Origin: JAVDCA01 sp963819385
GTDB lineage: Bacteria; Pseudomonadota; Alphaproteobacteria; Rhizobiales; Xanthobacteraceae
Assembly: GCA_963819385.1 (NCBI GenBank)
Contig: CAWFVV010000002.1
Coordinates: 930,001 to 994,000, forward strand
Length of the DNA: 64,000 nt
Direction of reading: 5' to 3'
A model generated the notes under the pieces. It was not told where the DNA came from, did no database searches, and saw only the letters and a list, made by a program, of their open reading frames with translations. Made by a program: the position numbers and the translations under genes. Positions 19,248 through 29,394 of this stretch are shown piece by piece (the stretch's first letter is position 1; each line of letters begins with the position of its first letter).

Positions 19248-20436
19248 GGCGAGGATGTTCCGGACCACAGGACGTTATGCCCATCCCACACCGAGAGCCG
19301 CTCGAGCGGCTTCTCGTAGAGCGCGACGGAGTTCTTGGAGGAGTGCCAAAATCGCGGCGGAAACCATCGTTCGATGAAGGCTTCGTCCATGGGCTGAATC
19401 ACATCGATATCATAAAGATATTTCAGCGAGAGCCGCGGATAGGACATGCAGATGACGGTGCACTCACGCACGAGGCGGACAGCAAGCTCGATCGGATAGC
19501 GCTTGAACCGCGGATCGATCTCCACCACCTCGAAATCGCCACCGAGGCGATCGCGAATGGCCTCATTACGCGGGGAGGGCCTCGCCGGGATGGGCCTTGA
19601 GGATGATGACGCTGTTTGGAGCGCAAAACTTTCTTGCGACACCACAATACATTTGGACGTCGTCCTCGAAAGTCAGGAAGCTCCCTTCTGCGTTATTTTC
19701 AGTAAGAAGAAGATATTTTTGCCGGCTCGCGTGGCGGATAAGCAGAGTGTCGATATGCTCCATGAAGCTCGTGCAGCTTGACGCACCGAACTCGAACAGC
19801 TGCAGCGCCGTGCCCCGCGGGACCACGGTCAACGGAACATTACGAAGGAACTGACCTGATTGATCCACCGGCAAGATCAACGCCGCGGCATCGGGCCGGA
19901 ATTGGCTCTCAAGAACCCGTCCAGGCGCTGAGACGCCCAGGTGATGGCGCAACCACGCGAGGCAGTTCCTCCACCAATGCGACCCCGGTTCTTCGCCCAA
20001 CTCCTGCAGAAGGGACAAATGATAATCGCGTTGGTACACGATGCCTAAGCCGTCGCCGTAACAAATGCGCCGTGCCCGCGGGAACGCGGTCGCCAGCGCC
20101 TGATAAAATCGACCAACGACGTCATGAGCGTAGTAGATTTCCTCGAAATCCGCGTCGCCGAAGCATTCCCGACGGGCAGCATCGGCGTCGGCCTCGAGCT
20201 CGCCCTTCGAACAAGCCAGCGGCGTCGCCAGCGACGACAACACACTCCTCGACATCCGAGAGCTGTCGCGTCATCTGACGCACGATCGTGCTGATTTCCT
20301 CGACCTGCTCCGCGGGGGCACCCGGCCAATGCACCACGATCGTAATGCGCGCCGGCATAGCAGCATGCATCGTCCTGGCAGCGCCGACCGCTCCGACGAC
20401 ATGCACCGGTGAAATTACATAAGCGAGAACTTGCAT
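19244..20436 (-). pseudogene. Sialyltransferase/polysialyltransferase-like enzyme, two frameshifts
   Basis: Joined frames give about 397 residues: MQVLAYVISPVHVVGAVGAA, then RICYGDGLGIVYQRDYH, VLPWSGVARKF-type core, SVIILKAHPGEALP and YLYDIDVIQPMDEAFIERWF. The acidic-Gly motif (YGDGLG) and the HP motif (KAHPGE) are the two conserved signatures of several bacterial sialyltransferase families (GT38/GT52-like). In a legionaminic acid locus it most likely transfers the nonulosonate from its CMP donor. Breaks lie near 20215 and 19570. The stop overlaps the legB start. Family assignment rests on motifs and context only. Confidence 0.6.
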
Positions 20437-20492
20437 CGAACGGAGATGTCAGCGGTCGCTCGCGAAAATCGCAAGCGCGATGGCCCCCTCGT

Positions 20493-22060
20493 CTAGGCGA
20501 CGCGCCCGACTTCTTCAGTTCGCGTCATATGCGCGGCGTATCCCGGATAAAGCGTGGACGGCTTATCGTCGGGGATGCGATTGTTGATGCGCCAAATTCG
20601 TTCATATTCGTCGAGTAGCCGCCAACTAAAATTCATCATCATTTCCCGCAGCCCTACCAGTTCGACAGCATTGAAATTATGACTGATAACCGCCGACGAC
20701 TTGGACGCATCGCCGAGATCAAGAATGAAGCGCTCGAGATCCCCGCGATACTGATGCAATATCTGGCTACGATAGATGGTGAACCATTCTGAACCAGGAT
20801 AGGGCGTCGCAAAGTGAGGCTTTACCACGAGGCCCAACTTTTCCCATGCTTCCATATTCGACCGCAGAGAGGAAAAATCCTCGTTTGGAAAACCGATGAT
20901 CTGGTTGGGGATCGGCCGATTCCACCTCCAGCGTCAGAAGAAGCTGCGGATGTTGTTGGTTGGCGTCGCGCCCTTTCCGATCTGCTTCATGACATGGGAA
21001 GCGGATGACTCGTACCCATAGACCAATTGCGAGCAGCCGGCTTCCCGCATGATCCGCAAAATCTCCGGGTTGCACAGCGTGGCGTGGCTCGTGCCTCCCC
21101 AACAGACGCCAGTCCAGGTGCCGTCCGCCTTCTTCTTGGGAGCGGAGCCATATTCGTGCCAAAGGCGGCAGATCTCCTTCAGCCACGTTCGCCCGGAATA
21201 CTGGTCCATCGTCATCAGGTTCTCGTCAATGAAGGCGACGAAGTCGATCTGATAGCGGTCATAGGCGTGCTTCACCATCTTCACGATATATTCGGGCGAG
21301 TGATACCGGATCGTCCGCGTGTAGCTTCCCTTCTTATCGAACGCGACGTTGACGACGCCATCTTGGCCCGTCTCGTAGCGCATGTCGCCGGTGATCCCGA
21401 GATGAAAGCAGAACTTGCAGACCAGCGAGCAACCAAGCGATCCATTCACATCCAGGCGCCGACGCGCCATCATCCCTTCCTCGGAGTACAAGGCTCGCTG
21501 TTTTGGAAATAGATTTCCTCCAGCGGAAAGAGGTCCCAGGCAGGGTACGGAAGGTCGTCAAGGTTTTCGATCAAGCTCCGCGACGGGGCCATGATAAGCT
21601 TGCCGTTCGGACCACGCGAGATCGTACCTGGGCATTTCGACCAGTCCCGCTCGCCCGCATCCACCATCCCGAGCATCTCGGGAAAAGTAACGAACCCCTC
21701 CCCGATGACGCCGACGTCAATCTCCGGCAGCAGTTCCATCATTTCACGGGGCAGCGAGGTCAAGACCCCTCCACCCAGCACGATGAGCGCGCCAGGACAA
21801 AGCTCTCGGGCGACCTTCACGATTTTCTTGATCGATCCATAGGCGGTCGTGATGCCCCCCAAACCGATCACACCCCAGTCATCGGCTTGCAAGACTTGGC
21901 GAAGGACCTCCTCGCCCTTGCGCCAGGCATTTTCGTCGTAGACTTGAACGAGATGCCCATCCTTAATCGCAAGCGCCGCCAGGAGCGCGATGCCATAGGG
22001 AACATGCCGAGGGACATCTTCCTCGCGGACCACCGGGTTGATGAACAGCACCTTCGTCAT
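20493..22060 (-). pseudogene. B12-binding radical SAM protein, several indels
   Basis: About 520 residues when joined. The N-terminal cobalamin-binding domain begins MTKVLFINPVVREEDVP and contains GVIGLGGITTAYGSI and VLGGGVLTSLP. The radical SAM domain has the CxxxCxxC cluster motif CSLVCKFCFHLG, then FVAFIDENLMTMD and QLVYGYESSASHVMKQIGKG. Breaks lie near 21480 and 20900-20945; in the latter stretch adding one base to each of three short G or C runs restores SFFWTLEVGIRPIPNQIIGF. Such enzymes methylate, epimerise or rearrange unactivated carbons. ATG 22060 overlaps the MptE-like stop. Its role in a nonulosonate operon is unknown. Confidence 0.75.
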
Positions 22061-23148
22061 GGTTGCTGACCCCAAGCCGCAGTGGACGGCGCGACCTTCG
22101 TGGCCGCACCCGCATTTTGCGCGTGCAGGAAGTCCGCCAATGGCTCGAAGCGGATGTTGTCACCGAAAAGTATTCCCCCTTCGGTGCAATTGTGCGTCAC
22201 GCAATCCGCATCCTGTGCCAACTCCAAAAACGCTTCACGGAACCAAAAATAGGCCGGATCGGTATAGAACCACGTATTGAGGTGTGAGTTGAAGATGCGA
22301 ATGAACGCGCATTCGAGATCCTCCTCACCAACCAGATCGATCAGGTCTTGAAAGTATTGCGTACTGGAGTACGGCGTGTCGTCGTAATAGGAGAAATCCA
22401 TTCCGACGACCGCCACATGTCGCTTCTCGAGCACCGCATGGGCCAGCATCCAGCCCGCGGTGCCGACGTTGCCGCCAGCGTTCATGCACGGAAGCCGATC
22501 TCGCGATGAACATTCGCGGGTGCGGCTATCGGGCGGATCAGGGTCGTCGAACATCGGATTCCACCAGTAGACGTCCATGCCCGTGGCAAACACCCGATCA
22601 ACCACCGCTTGGGGGATGAGCAGGTTGCAAGTGCGATGCGAATTCGGGAGCCATATCGGTCCAGCAGGGACATGATCTCCGCGTTCACGGCCTTCTCGCG
22701 CGCGAAACTTGGATCAAGATCTTGTCTGCGAAAATAGTCGTCTTCGGCCAACTCGGCGTCAGTCAGATCCGGTTGGCCGGACCAACGGATCATCCGTTGC
22801 GCATGCGGGTCGACGGTGACAACCAGATCGGGCACCACGCCGTTGCGAAGGCAGTAGTACATCGCACTTTTCCGTCGCGATGATCGCGCCTTCGTATCCG
22901 GCCGCCTTGATCTGCTTGAGCGGATCCCGCTGGGCGATGCTCGGGCCGGCCGCGATAACGATGGCACTATCCCCTTTTCCTAGCGGGGCCCCGCGAAGCG
23001 CGGCGACCGACTGACCGTGGCCGAGCCGTGGCAGGTTCCGCGCGGCGTTCTCCAACCCGATGGCGCCGATCTTGGCCAAGGTGATTTGGTCCATGTTGGC
23101 AGCCAATTTGAGGCCAAGCTCTCCGGGCCCTTCGGGAACTTTTACCAT
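22057..23148 (-). pseudogene. MptE-like DUF115 (motility accessory factor-like) protein, two frameshifts
   Basis: Joined frames read MVKVPEGPGELGLKLAANMD, DSAIVIAAGPSIAQRDPLKQ, AMYYCLRNGVVPDLVVTVDP, VFATGMDVYWWNPMFDDP, CMNAGGNVGTAGWMLAHAV, VAVVGMDFSYYDDTPYSST and THNCTEGGILFGDNIRF. The GPS loop and the closing C/N-TEGG are features of the 6-hydroxymethylpterin diphosphokinase MptE-like fold that includes flagellin Maf proteins. Maf proteins are thought to transfer nonulosonic acids to flagellin, so its place among leg genes fits a role in handling CMP-nonulosonate. Breaks lie near 22880 and 22610. Length about 364 residues, shorter than flagellar Maf proteins. Confidence 0.7.
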
Positions 23149-23356
23149 CGCCCTACACCACTTTGATCAGCGGCGTGTAGGAGTAAGATCTTGTCTTTGA
23201 GATCCCACATCACCTTCTTTTTCGACACGAAGGCGATGCTGCCGCCGAGCCGCTTCAACGCAGTCCGCTCGAACCGCTCTTCGGGCCACGGACAGCTGTT
23301 TGGGGCGCCTCAACGTCGTTCTTCGGTTTGAAATTGCCGCGGAGCACACTGGTCAT
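23143..23356 (-). pseudogene. Small conserved-looking protein of about 70 residues, one frameshift
   Basis: From ATG 23356 the frame reads MTSVLRGNFKPKND; after a break near 23275 a second frame reads ALKRLGGSIAFVSKKKVMWD and ends with TAA at 23143-23145, overlapping the MptE-like start (ATGGTAA). Both ends therefore fit an operon gene of about 70 residues. It is basic, with a lysine-rich centre, and has no signal peptide or membrane segment. I do not recognise the family. It could also be a fragment of a larger gene lost between 23356 and 23418. Confidence 0.4.
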
Positions 23357-23417
23357 CTCGTCTCTCCCCTTTCCACGCCGATCCGCCGCTATCGATGACG
23401 GCACGTCACTCGTCTCT

Positions 23418-24499
23418 TCACCCGCTTCCCTCGAGCACTCTACGGGCGGCAATGTCCGCTAGCGACTTCCGCTGGCTCGGCGCAGGTCCTCGGGCCGTCC
23501 AACGTCGATCCAGGAATCGTCGAAGTAGAACACGCCCATCGGTTGCGATCCGCGAGCAGGGTCTCGAACAACATCGTGATCGGAAATTCCTGATCTTTCG
23601 GCACATGCGCCAGGACCTCGGGATTGAGAACGTAAATGCCGCGATTGACCAGGAGATTGATGTTCGGCTTTTCCTCCATGGCGACGAGCCGCCCTTCGCG
23701 CTCGACCACCGTGCCATAAGGGATCTCGAACTCGTGTGGACCGATGCCAATGGTCGCGACGCATCCACCGCGGGCGTGAGCCTAAATCATGGCCGAGACG
23801 TCGACATGTGTGATCTGGTCGCCGTTGAGCACAACCAGCGGAGCCTCCGGCCGCTCCGGCAACAACGACAAGCTTCCGCCGGTCCCGAGCGGTTTCTGTT
23901 CACGCAAATATTCGATCCGGCAGCCGAAAGCGGTTCCGTCGCCGAAGTGGCGCTCGATAACGTCTGCCATGAAATTGACCGCAAGGTAGACGTGGCTGAT
24001 GCCGTGGCCGACGAGATGCAGGACGACGCGTTCGAGAATTGGCCGGCCGGCGACCAGATCATCGGTTTCGGCAGACTTTCCGTCAGCGGACGCAAGCGCG
24101 TGCCCCTGCCCCGCCATGATGACCGCCGAATTTGGCTTCTGCGTCGCGCCGATGAGGTCGCGCAAGAAATGGATGGCGACGAGGCGTCGCTCGTCGTCGA
24201 CCACCGGCACATGCCGAATGGCGCGCGCCTTCATGAGATCGAGCACCCCGGCGCGCTCAACCGCCGACGAAACCGAGAAGAAATCGCGAATGATCACCTC
24301 ATGTGCGGGCGAGTCGAGAGTAACCACGCAAAAGACCGCGCCGTATATCGCCATCGGTGATCAGCCCCACGATGCGCGCGTCGTCCTCGCGCAGTAGAAC
24401 GACTTCCCTGGCGTTGGCGGTGATCGCTTCCATGGCGTTACGGATGGTGCAGTTCACCGGAAGCACGAGTCCGTCAAATGGATTGATCCCAGAAGTCAT
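23418..24499 (-). pseudogene. ptmE: PtmE-like CBS-pair nucleotidyltransferase, several frameshifts
   Basis: The N-terminal third holds two CBS repeats (VVLLREDDARIVGLITDGDI and AIRHVPVVDDERRLVAIHFL). The rest is an NTP_transferase: AVIMAG then GTRLRPLTESLPKPM, RPILERVVLHL, NGDQITHVDVSAMI, VAMEEKPNINLLVNRGIYVL and DDSWIDVGRPEDLRRA. This CBS plus nucleotidyltransferase order is that of Campylobacter PtmE, the glucosamine-1-phosphate guanylyltransferase that feeds the GDP-linked legionaminic acid route. Breaks lie near 24330, 24100, 24070, 23775 and 23500. The C-terminus is taken as the frame ending at 23418. GDP rather than UDP specificity is inferred from family and context. Confidence 0.75.
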
Positions 24500-24509
24500 A
24501 TGGACTCCG

Positions 24510-25259
24510 TCAATCCATCAACAGCACTCGCGAACTGGTACCGACGGTCAGCGCATCGCATGCGCGATCGGGAGCCCAACGCGCACTCATTTCTTCGAGG
24601 CCTGGATGATCCAGTATGACATGCAACCGCCCCCCTCCGACGGTGTAGGTGCTGCGATCCAAGACGAGTTCCTCGAACATCCCATAGAGACTGCGGATCT
24701 GCGCCTCCGAGGAAAATCGGGCCCGTCCAGTCCCGGCAAATGGCCCATCGGCGGCGTTGTCGTAGGTACAATCGTCAACCAGGTCGCCGATGCCGTCGCC
24801 CCAGCACCCAGCCGAGGGAGTGAAGGAGAACAGCCGCGCCCCCGGTTTCATGCAATCCATGACCCCGGCCAAAATGCGGCGCGTGTCCGTCAAGCTGTTG
24901 CACATGAGCGAGACGACGTCGACAGCACAATCGAACGTTTCGCGGTCATATGGCAGAGCAGACAAATCCCCCACAGAGAGCGTCGCTGTCAGGCTGCTCT
25001 CTGCCAGACGATCGCACAACAGCTCGATAGCCACCGCCGACCCGTCAATGCCATCGACGCAGAACCCTTCTCGCGCAAGATACCAAGTCGCCGCCCCATA
25101 CCCACAACCAATATCGAGAAACCGAACTGCGCTGCGGTCTGCCACCTTGTAATAATTGCGCGCGACAAAGCGAATGAGTTCTTCATTCGGATATTTTCCC
25201 CACTCGCGATCGCGATACACGTCATCCCATCGAACGTCCCAAGTTGCAATCCCAGCCAT
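24510..25259 (-). CDS. Class I SAM-dependent methyltransferase
   Basis: About 249 residues, intact. Motif I is RFLDIGCGYGAATWYLAREG, followed by CVDGIDGSAVAIELL (acidic end of beta 2), and FDCAVDVVSLMCNSLTD for motifs II/III; MKPGARLFSFTPSAG follows. It is a soluble Rossmann-fold methyltransferase, likely methylating a sugar O or N or a nonulosonate acyl group. ATG 25259 (MAGIATWDVRWDDVYRDREW) is favoured over ATG 25286. The ptmE-like gene starts 10 bp past its stop. The 138-bp gap upstream, to 25397, is AT-rich and shows no gene. Confidence 0.87.
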   Translation of the reverse strand: MAGIATWDVRWDDVYRDREWGKYPNEELIRFVARNYYKVADRSAVRFLDIGCGYGAATWYLAREGFCVDGIDGSAVAIELLCDRLAESSLTATLSVGDLSALPYDRETFDCAVDVVSLMCNSLTDTRRILAGVMDCMKPGARLFSFTPSAGCWGDGIGDLVDDCTYDNAADGPFAGTGRARFSSEAQIRSLYGMFEELVLDRSTYTVGGGRLHVILDHPGLEEMSARWAPDRACDALTVGTSSRVLLMD

Positions 25260-25397
25260 CAATCTACTCTGTATATTCGTCGTCAAGCGAAGTAACTCCC
25301 GGAACGGACGCTAGACTCGAAATGATATAAAATAATCACACCGCCATCTTTCGTTTACAGGCAAACGCGAGCTGCCCCGTCAACCAGCCATCTGATT

Positions 25398-26063
25398 TTA
25401 CGCCGCTAGCGTAATCGAATGCGCTCTGTGAACGGCCACAAGTCCAGCATCGCATAGCAGATCGACAATCTCCTTCGGCGTGAACAGATGACCCCGCCCG
25501 TGCAAGACACGGCCGCCAATATGCCAATCGAACGTCGAATCGCCGCGCCGGTCATCCGGAACCAACCCATCCAGAATGACTCGCCCAAACACCCGCCACC
25601 ATCCGTAAGCCAAGGCGTTATGACGGTTCTGAACGTCAAGAAACAGCAAGCCCGCCGGCGAAAGCAAGTCGGCCATCCGTCGAAGCGCGACAAGACGCTC
25701 GGCCCGATCCGGCAGGTGGCCGAGCACGTTCCACAGGCAGGTGATCGTGTCGAAGCGGATGCCCTTGTCGGGCAGTTCCTGGGCCGGCGTTCGCCAGACG
25801 TCGGCCGGCGACAGAGCCCGGCAACGGTCTGCCATTTCGGTACTGGCGTCGCTCAAGACGACGGTCGGAATACCGCAAGCTTTCGCCAGGGACATCGCCC
25901 GCACGCCGTCCCCGGAGCCGACGTCGAGCAAGCTGTTGGCGGCGGCCGGCATGTGGTCGCATACAAAGCGGTCCACGGCTTCCAGATATGGCGCCCGCTT
26001 GGCTGCGTACTCCCGATAGTAGGGAGCGAGTCCATCGTAAGGATCTGCGCTCGTCGCATTCAC
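25398..26063 (-). CDS. Class I SAM-dependent methyltransferase
   Basis: About 221 residues, intact. It has YDGLAPYYREYAAKRAPYL, SLLDVGSGDGVRAMSLAKA (motif I), VVLSDASTEMADRCRALSP, FDTITCLWNVLGHLPDRAER and AGLLFLDVQNRHNALAYG. The FDTITCLWNVLGHLPD stretch is typical of small sugar or metabolite methyltransferases. GTG 26063 overlaps the legI stop in a GTGA; an in-frame ATG at 26072 is an alternative. With the enzyme at 24510 it could supply two methyl groups, for example on the N-acyl chain of the nonulosonate, but this is inference. Confidence 0.86.
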   Translation of the reverse strand: MNATSADPYDGLAPYYREYAAKRAPYLEAVDRFVCDHMPAAANSLLDVGSGDGVRAMSLAKACGIPTVVLSDASTEMADRCRALSPADVWRTPAQELPDKGIRFDTITCLWNVLGHLPDRAERLVALRRMADLLSPAGLLFLDVQNRHNALAYGWWRVFGRVILDGLVPDDRRGDSTFDWHIGGRVLHGRGHLFTPKEIVDLLCDAGLVAVHRAHSITLAA

Positions 26064-27109
26064 GCAAAACATTCCCAAGTGATCGGCTCGTCCTCATCGA
26101 GGTCGCGATTCAGCACAAGGCCGAGCACTTTGCCAAGATCGCCCGGATCGATGCCGCCAGCCGGTCGCTTGATTTCGATCATCTCGCGCACGAGACGCGT
26201 TCCCCGCTTGAGCGCTCGACCGGCCACCAGGCTTTTGCGGATCAGGGGCATATTCTCGCGCTCGCACGGCACCGGACGTTTGATACCGTCTCCCAGCCCC
26301 GCGCTCGCAGTCCGAACACCCTCCACCAACCGTTGCAGATCGTCCGGTTCGACCGAGGCTTGGTGGTCCGGTCCATCCATGTTTCGGTCAAGCGTGAAGT
26401 GCTTTTCGATCGCAGCCGCACCCAAGGCCGCCGCCGCGATGGCCGCAGCCGTACCCAGAGAGTGATCGGAGAATCCCACCGGCAAGCCGAATGCGGCCCT
26501 CATCGTGTGCATCGCGCGCAGATTGAGCTCGGACGCCGGCGCCGGATAGCTCGACACGCAGTGGAGCAACATCATTTCCGGACAGCCGCCGCGACGCAAG
26601 GCCTCGACTGCCGTGCCAACCTCCGCAAGGGTGCTCGCTCCAGTCGACAAGATCGCTGCAAGCTTTCGGCTGCCGATATACTCGAGAAACGGCAGATTGG
26701 TTACCTCGCTGGACGGAACCTTGACGGCGCTGACTTTCAAATCGTTCACAAGCAGATCAACGCTGTCGAAATCGAATGCAGTGCAGAGAAACGCCACTCC
26801 ACGCTCGCCGCAGTATTGCTTCAGCGCGACCAAAGTCGGTCCGTCGAGCTCAAGCGCCTTGCATAGCTCCAGCTGGTTGGCGGCATTGGTCACTGCGGCA
26901 GCCTGATACGGCGTCTTGGCCGCAAAGCGACTGATCTCCTTTTCCGACTTGAATGCCTGGAACTTGACGATATCGACGCCCGCCGCAACCGCAACATCAA
27001 CCAGGCGGCGCGCCAGTTGCGGATCGCCGTTATGGTTGACACCGATCTCGCCGATGACGACGGTCGGTTCGCCATGCGCGAAATCGTATCGCCTGCTGAT
27101 GAAATCCAT
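26060..27109 (-). CDS. legI: N,N'-diacetyllegionaminate synthase (NeuB family)
   Basis: A complete 349-residue NeuB-family synthase. The TIM-barrel part has VVIGEIGVNHNGDPQLARRL, DIVKFQAFKSEKEISRFAAK, FLCTAFDFDSVDLL, KVPSSEVTNLPFLEYI, LSTGASTLAEV and PVGFSDHSLGTAAAIAAAALGA then EKHFTLDRNMDGPDH; the C-terminal SAF (antifreeze-like) domain has LVAGRALKRGTRL and KRPAGGIDP. It condenses a hexosamine with phosphoenolpyruvate to a nonulosonic acid. Neighbouring LegB/LegC/LegG/LegF homologues favour legionaminic acid over Neu5Ac. It is one of few genes in this stretch with no frameshift. Confidence 0.9.
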   Translation of the reverse strand: MDFISRRYDFAHGEPTVVIGEIGVNHNGDPQLARRLVDVAVAAGVDIVKFQAFKSEKEISRFAAKTPYQAAAVTNAANQLELCKALELDGPTLVALKQYCGERGVAFLCTAFDFDSVDLLVNDLKVSAVKVPSSEVTNLPFLEYIGSRKLAAILSTGASTLAEVGTAVEALRRGGCPEMMLLHCVSSYPAPASELNLRAMHTMRAAFGLPVGFSDHSLGTAAAIAAAALGAAAIEKHFTLDRNMDGPDHQASVEPDDLQRLVEGVRTASAGLGDGIKRPVPCERENMPLIRKSLVAGRALKRGTRLVREMIEIKRPAGGIDPGDLGKVLGLVLNRDLDEDEPITWECFA

Positions 27110-27206
27110 TGAACCGCCTAGCGCCTGTACATCGGGCGAAATCCGGAGGACGATTCCGCGCCGACCGTGGAGATTTCATGATTGCGCTTGAGCGCGCACA
27201 GCCGAT

Positions 27207-28227
27207 CTAAATGCCCTCGTTGTGGACGCGGACATATGTGAATAGCGGCGCTCTTCCCCGCCCAAAGCTGCCCTTGAAGCGCAGGAGGTCGTCTCGGGCC
27301 GCGCCGTCACGCCGCCACCGAATAATACGCCGATAACCTTGCTTGCCGGCCCAGCGCGCGGTTTCGGCCATCAAGATATCGTTCGGACGCAAATCGAAGA
27401 ACCGCTCGTCCGCGGCCCCGAAGCGATAATACGCAGTTGCGTAGTCATGCATCAGAACGTAGGCCGCCGCGATCTCTTCTCCCACGAAGGCGCAGAACAG
27501 CGACGTGCGATTGGGTCCGAGTTCGGCAATGCAGTCGTGAAAATAGCTCTCCGGGAAGTACCATCGTGCCTCGGCCTGCTTCCGATCCATGGTGGCAACA
27601 TACAATCGATTGAATTTCGCAAGGTTGGCCGCCGACGGTTCGACCTTCTCCACGTGGACGCCATGGCGACGCGCTTTATTGACCTTGGCGCGAACCCCGC
27701 GACTCGTCCCGGCGAACAGCGCCTCTTCCGAGACCGATGTATCAACGACGACCACGTCCTTTGCGTACTCCGGCACGATGGATCCGGAGCGCAACAGCGT
27801 GAGTTGATGCTCGATCAACAAAGGATGCAAGCTGCAGAATTCGCTTGCAATTCCTTCGCCCTCTAAATATTCCGAAAACGCACGTTCGAATTCGCCGGCC
27901 AGTACGCCGAGAGCGGCGTCATCGCCAATCCCGACCGGCCCGCCGTAGCCATATGCATTGGCAATATCGCAGTACGGCTCCTCGATCCGCTGTTCATAGA
28001 GAAACGGAAGATTTCCAAGCGGCCGGCGAACAAACGATTGCAGGATCGTGCAGAGGCGTCGGCCGACCGGATCACGGCGAGAGATGGTTCGTGGCCATAG
28101 GTGCGCTGGTAGATCCTCCGTACTCAGGCAGGAAGTGAATATCGCGCCGCTCCAATGGGAGGCGCGCCAGGAGGTCGCGCCACTTATGGCCATCCACGCC
28201 ATCGGCGCGGAGTACCTCAAAGTCCAT
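27207..28227 (-). pseudogene. FemAB/BioF2-like GNAT acyltransferase, two frameshifts
   Basis: Joined frames give about 340 residues: MDFEVLRADGVDGHKWRDLL, RRDIHFLPEYG, RTYGHEPSLAVIR, RPLGNLPFLYEQRIEEPYCD, RGVRAKVNKARRHGVHVEKV, FNRLYVATMDRKQAEARWYF and FGAADERFFDLRPNDILMAE. The KVNKARRHG segment and overall order match the double-GNAT FemAB/acetyltransferase-6 group, which attach aminoacyl or acyl groups to amines. In this operon it could acylate an amino group of the nonulosonate (a LegH-type step). Breaks lie near 28110 and 28050. ATG 28227 overlaps the legG stop by 11 bp. Confidence 0.72.
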
Positions 28228-29394
28228 CGCAAGGGGCCGTGAGCAAGGTTGTGGACGGCGGAAGCCACTTTGCGATCAGCGCTGGCCCGAGATCGAGGGC
28301 GCGCAACACTTTCACAGTCCTGCGTGCTGCCTCGCCGTCACCATATGGATTGGAGCAACTTACCAGCGATTCCCAAAAGGCCTCGGATGCGGCCCGCTCG
28401 ATCGCGGCGACGATTTGGCGTTCGTCATGGTCGACGTCGATCACGTTGGCCGCGCGCATCCTCCCGTATTGCCGGGTACCGATATTGACAACCGGCACCC
28501 TGAATGACGGCGCCTCCAGGATTCCGCTGCTCGAGTTTCCGACAACGACGGAGGCCATGCGCATCAGTCCGAGATAGCGCCGCGCGCCCATCGTCGCGAC
28601 AATCCGCAGGTACGACCGATCGCGGCGGCCCTCCAGGACTTCCGCCATCGCGCGACCGCCGGCATCAGCATTCGGAAAGGTAAAGACGGTCTGCCAGCCG
28701 AGGCGATCGAGCGCATTGAGTGTCGTTCGCATCTGCCCCGCCGCCTGCTCCGCCTCGGTCGTCACGGGATGTGCGTTGCCAATATGATCGGACGCGTCGG
28801 ATCGAGACCGAATTCCTGCGCGAGCTCCTCGGCCGGCGCCAAGGGCATGTCGCGCAATCCGTCGAGAAACGGCTCCCCGACGGTCAGGATGCGCGACGCC
28901 GGCTCGCCCATGGCCAGAAGGCGCTCGGTGCTATCGCGGCACGACGTCAGATGGAAATGTGAGAACTTCGAGATCGCGGCACGATCAAATCGTCGATCGA
29001 CCCGGAACGATCTCCGCCGGACATATGAACGACCGGCACATTCATGTGTACGGATGCCACTGCCGCAGCAAGCATCTCACCACGGTCGCCCTGGAGCAGC
29101 ACGATATCCGGTTTCTCGGCGCGGATCGCGCCGGCAATACCATAGACGCCAAGCCCGAAAGACTGGGCCATCGCGGCTCCCGAATCCTCGCCGAGCGTCA
29201 TGCTCACCGTGATGGCGTCCAAACCCGTCTGAACGGAGCTCATCGAGACTCGCGTGAAATTCAGGCAACAAGTGCATTCCGGTAACGACGATCACCAATT
29301 CAAAGTCTTCATCTTGGGCTATCGCGCGGTATACGGGGCGCATCAGCCCGTAGTCGGCGCGTGTTCCGGAGATCGATAGGATCTTGCGTTTCAT
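28217..29394 (-). pseudogene. legG: Hydrolysing NDP-sugar 2-epimerase LegG/NeuC, several frameshifts
   Basis: The parts read MKRKILSISGTRADYGLMRP, FELVIVVTGMHLLPEF, DIVLLQGDRGEMLAAAVASV, NVPVVHMSGGDRSGSIDDL, then YLRIVATMGARRYLGLM, VVVGNSSSGILEAPSFRVP and VNIGTRQYGRMRAANVIDVD. GTRADYG, the QGDRGEMLAAA site, HMSGGDRSGSIDD and GNSSSGI are the NeuC/LegG signatures. The enzyme removes the nucleotide and inverts C2 to give the hexose substrate of LegI. Breaks lie near 29240, 28970 and 28780. ATG 29394 overlaps the legF stop (ATGA). A second, shrunken homologue is at 33907-34263. Confidence 0.86.
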
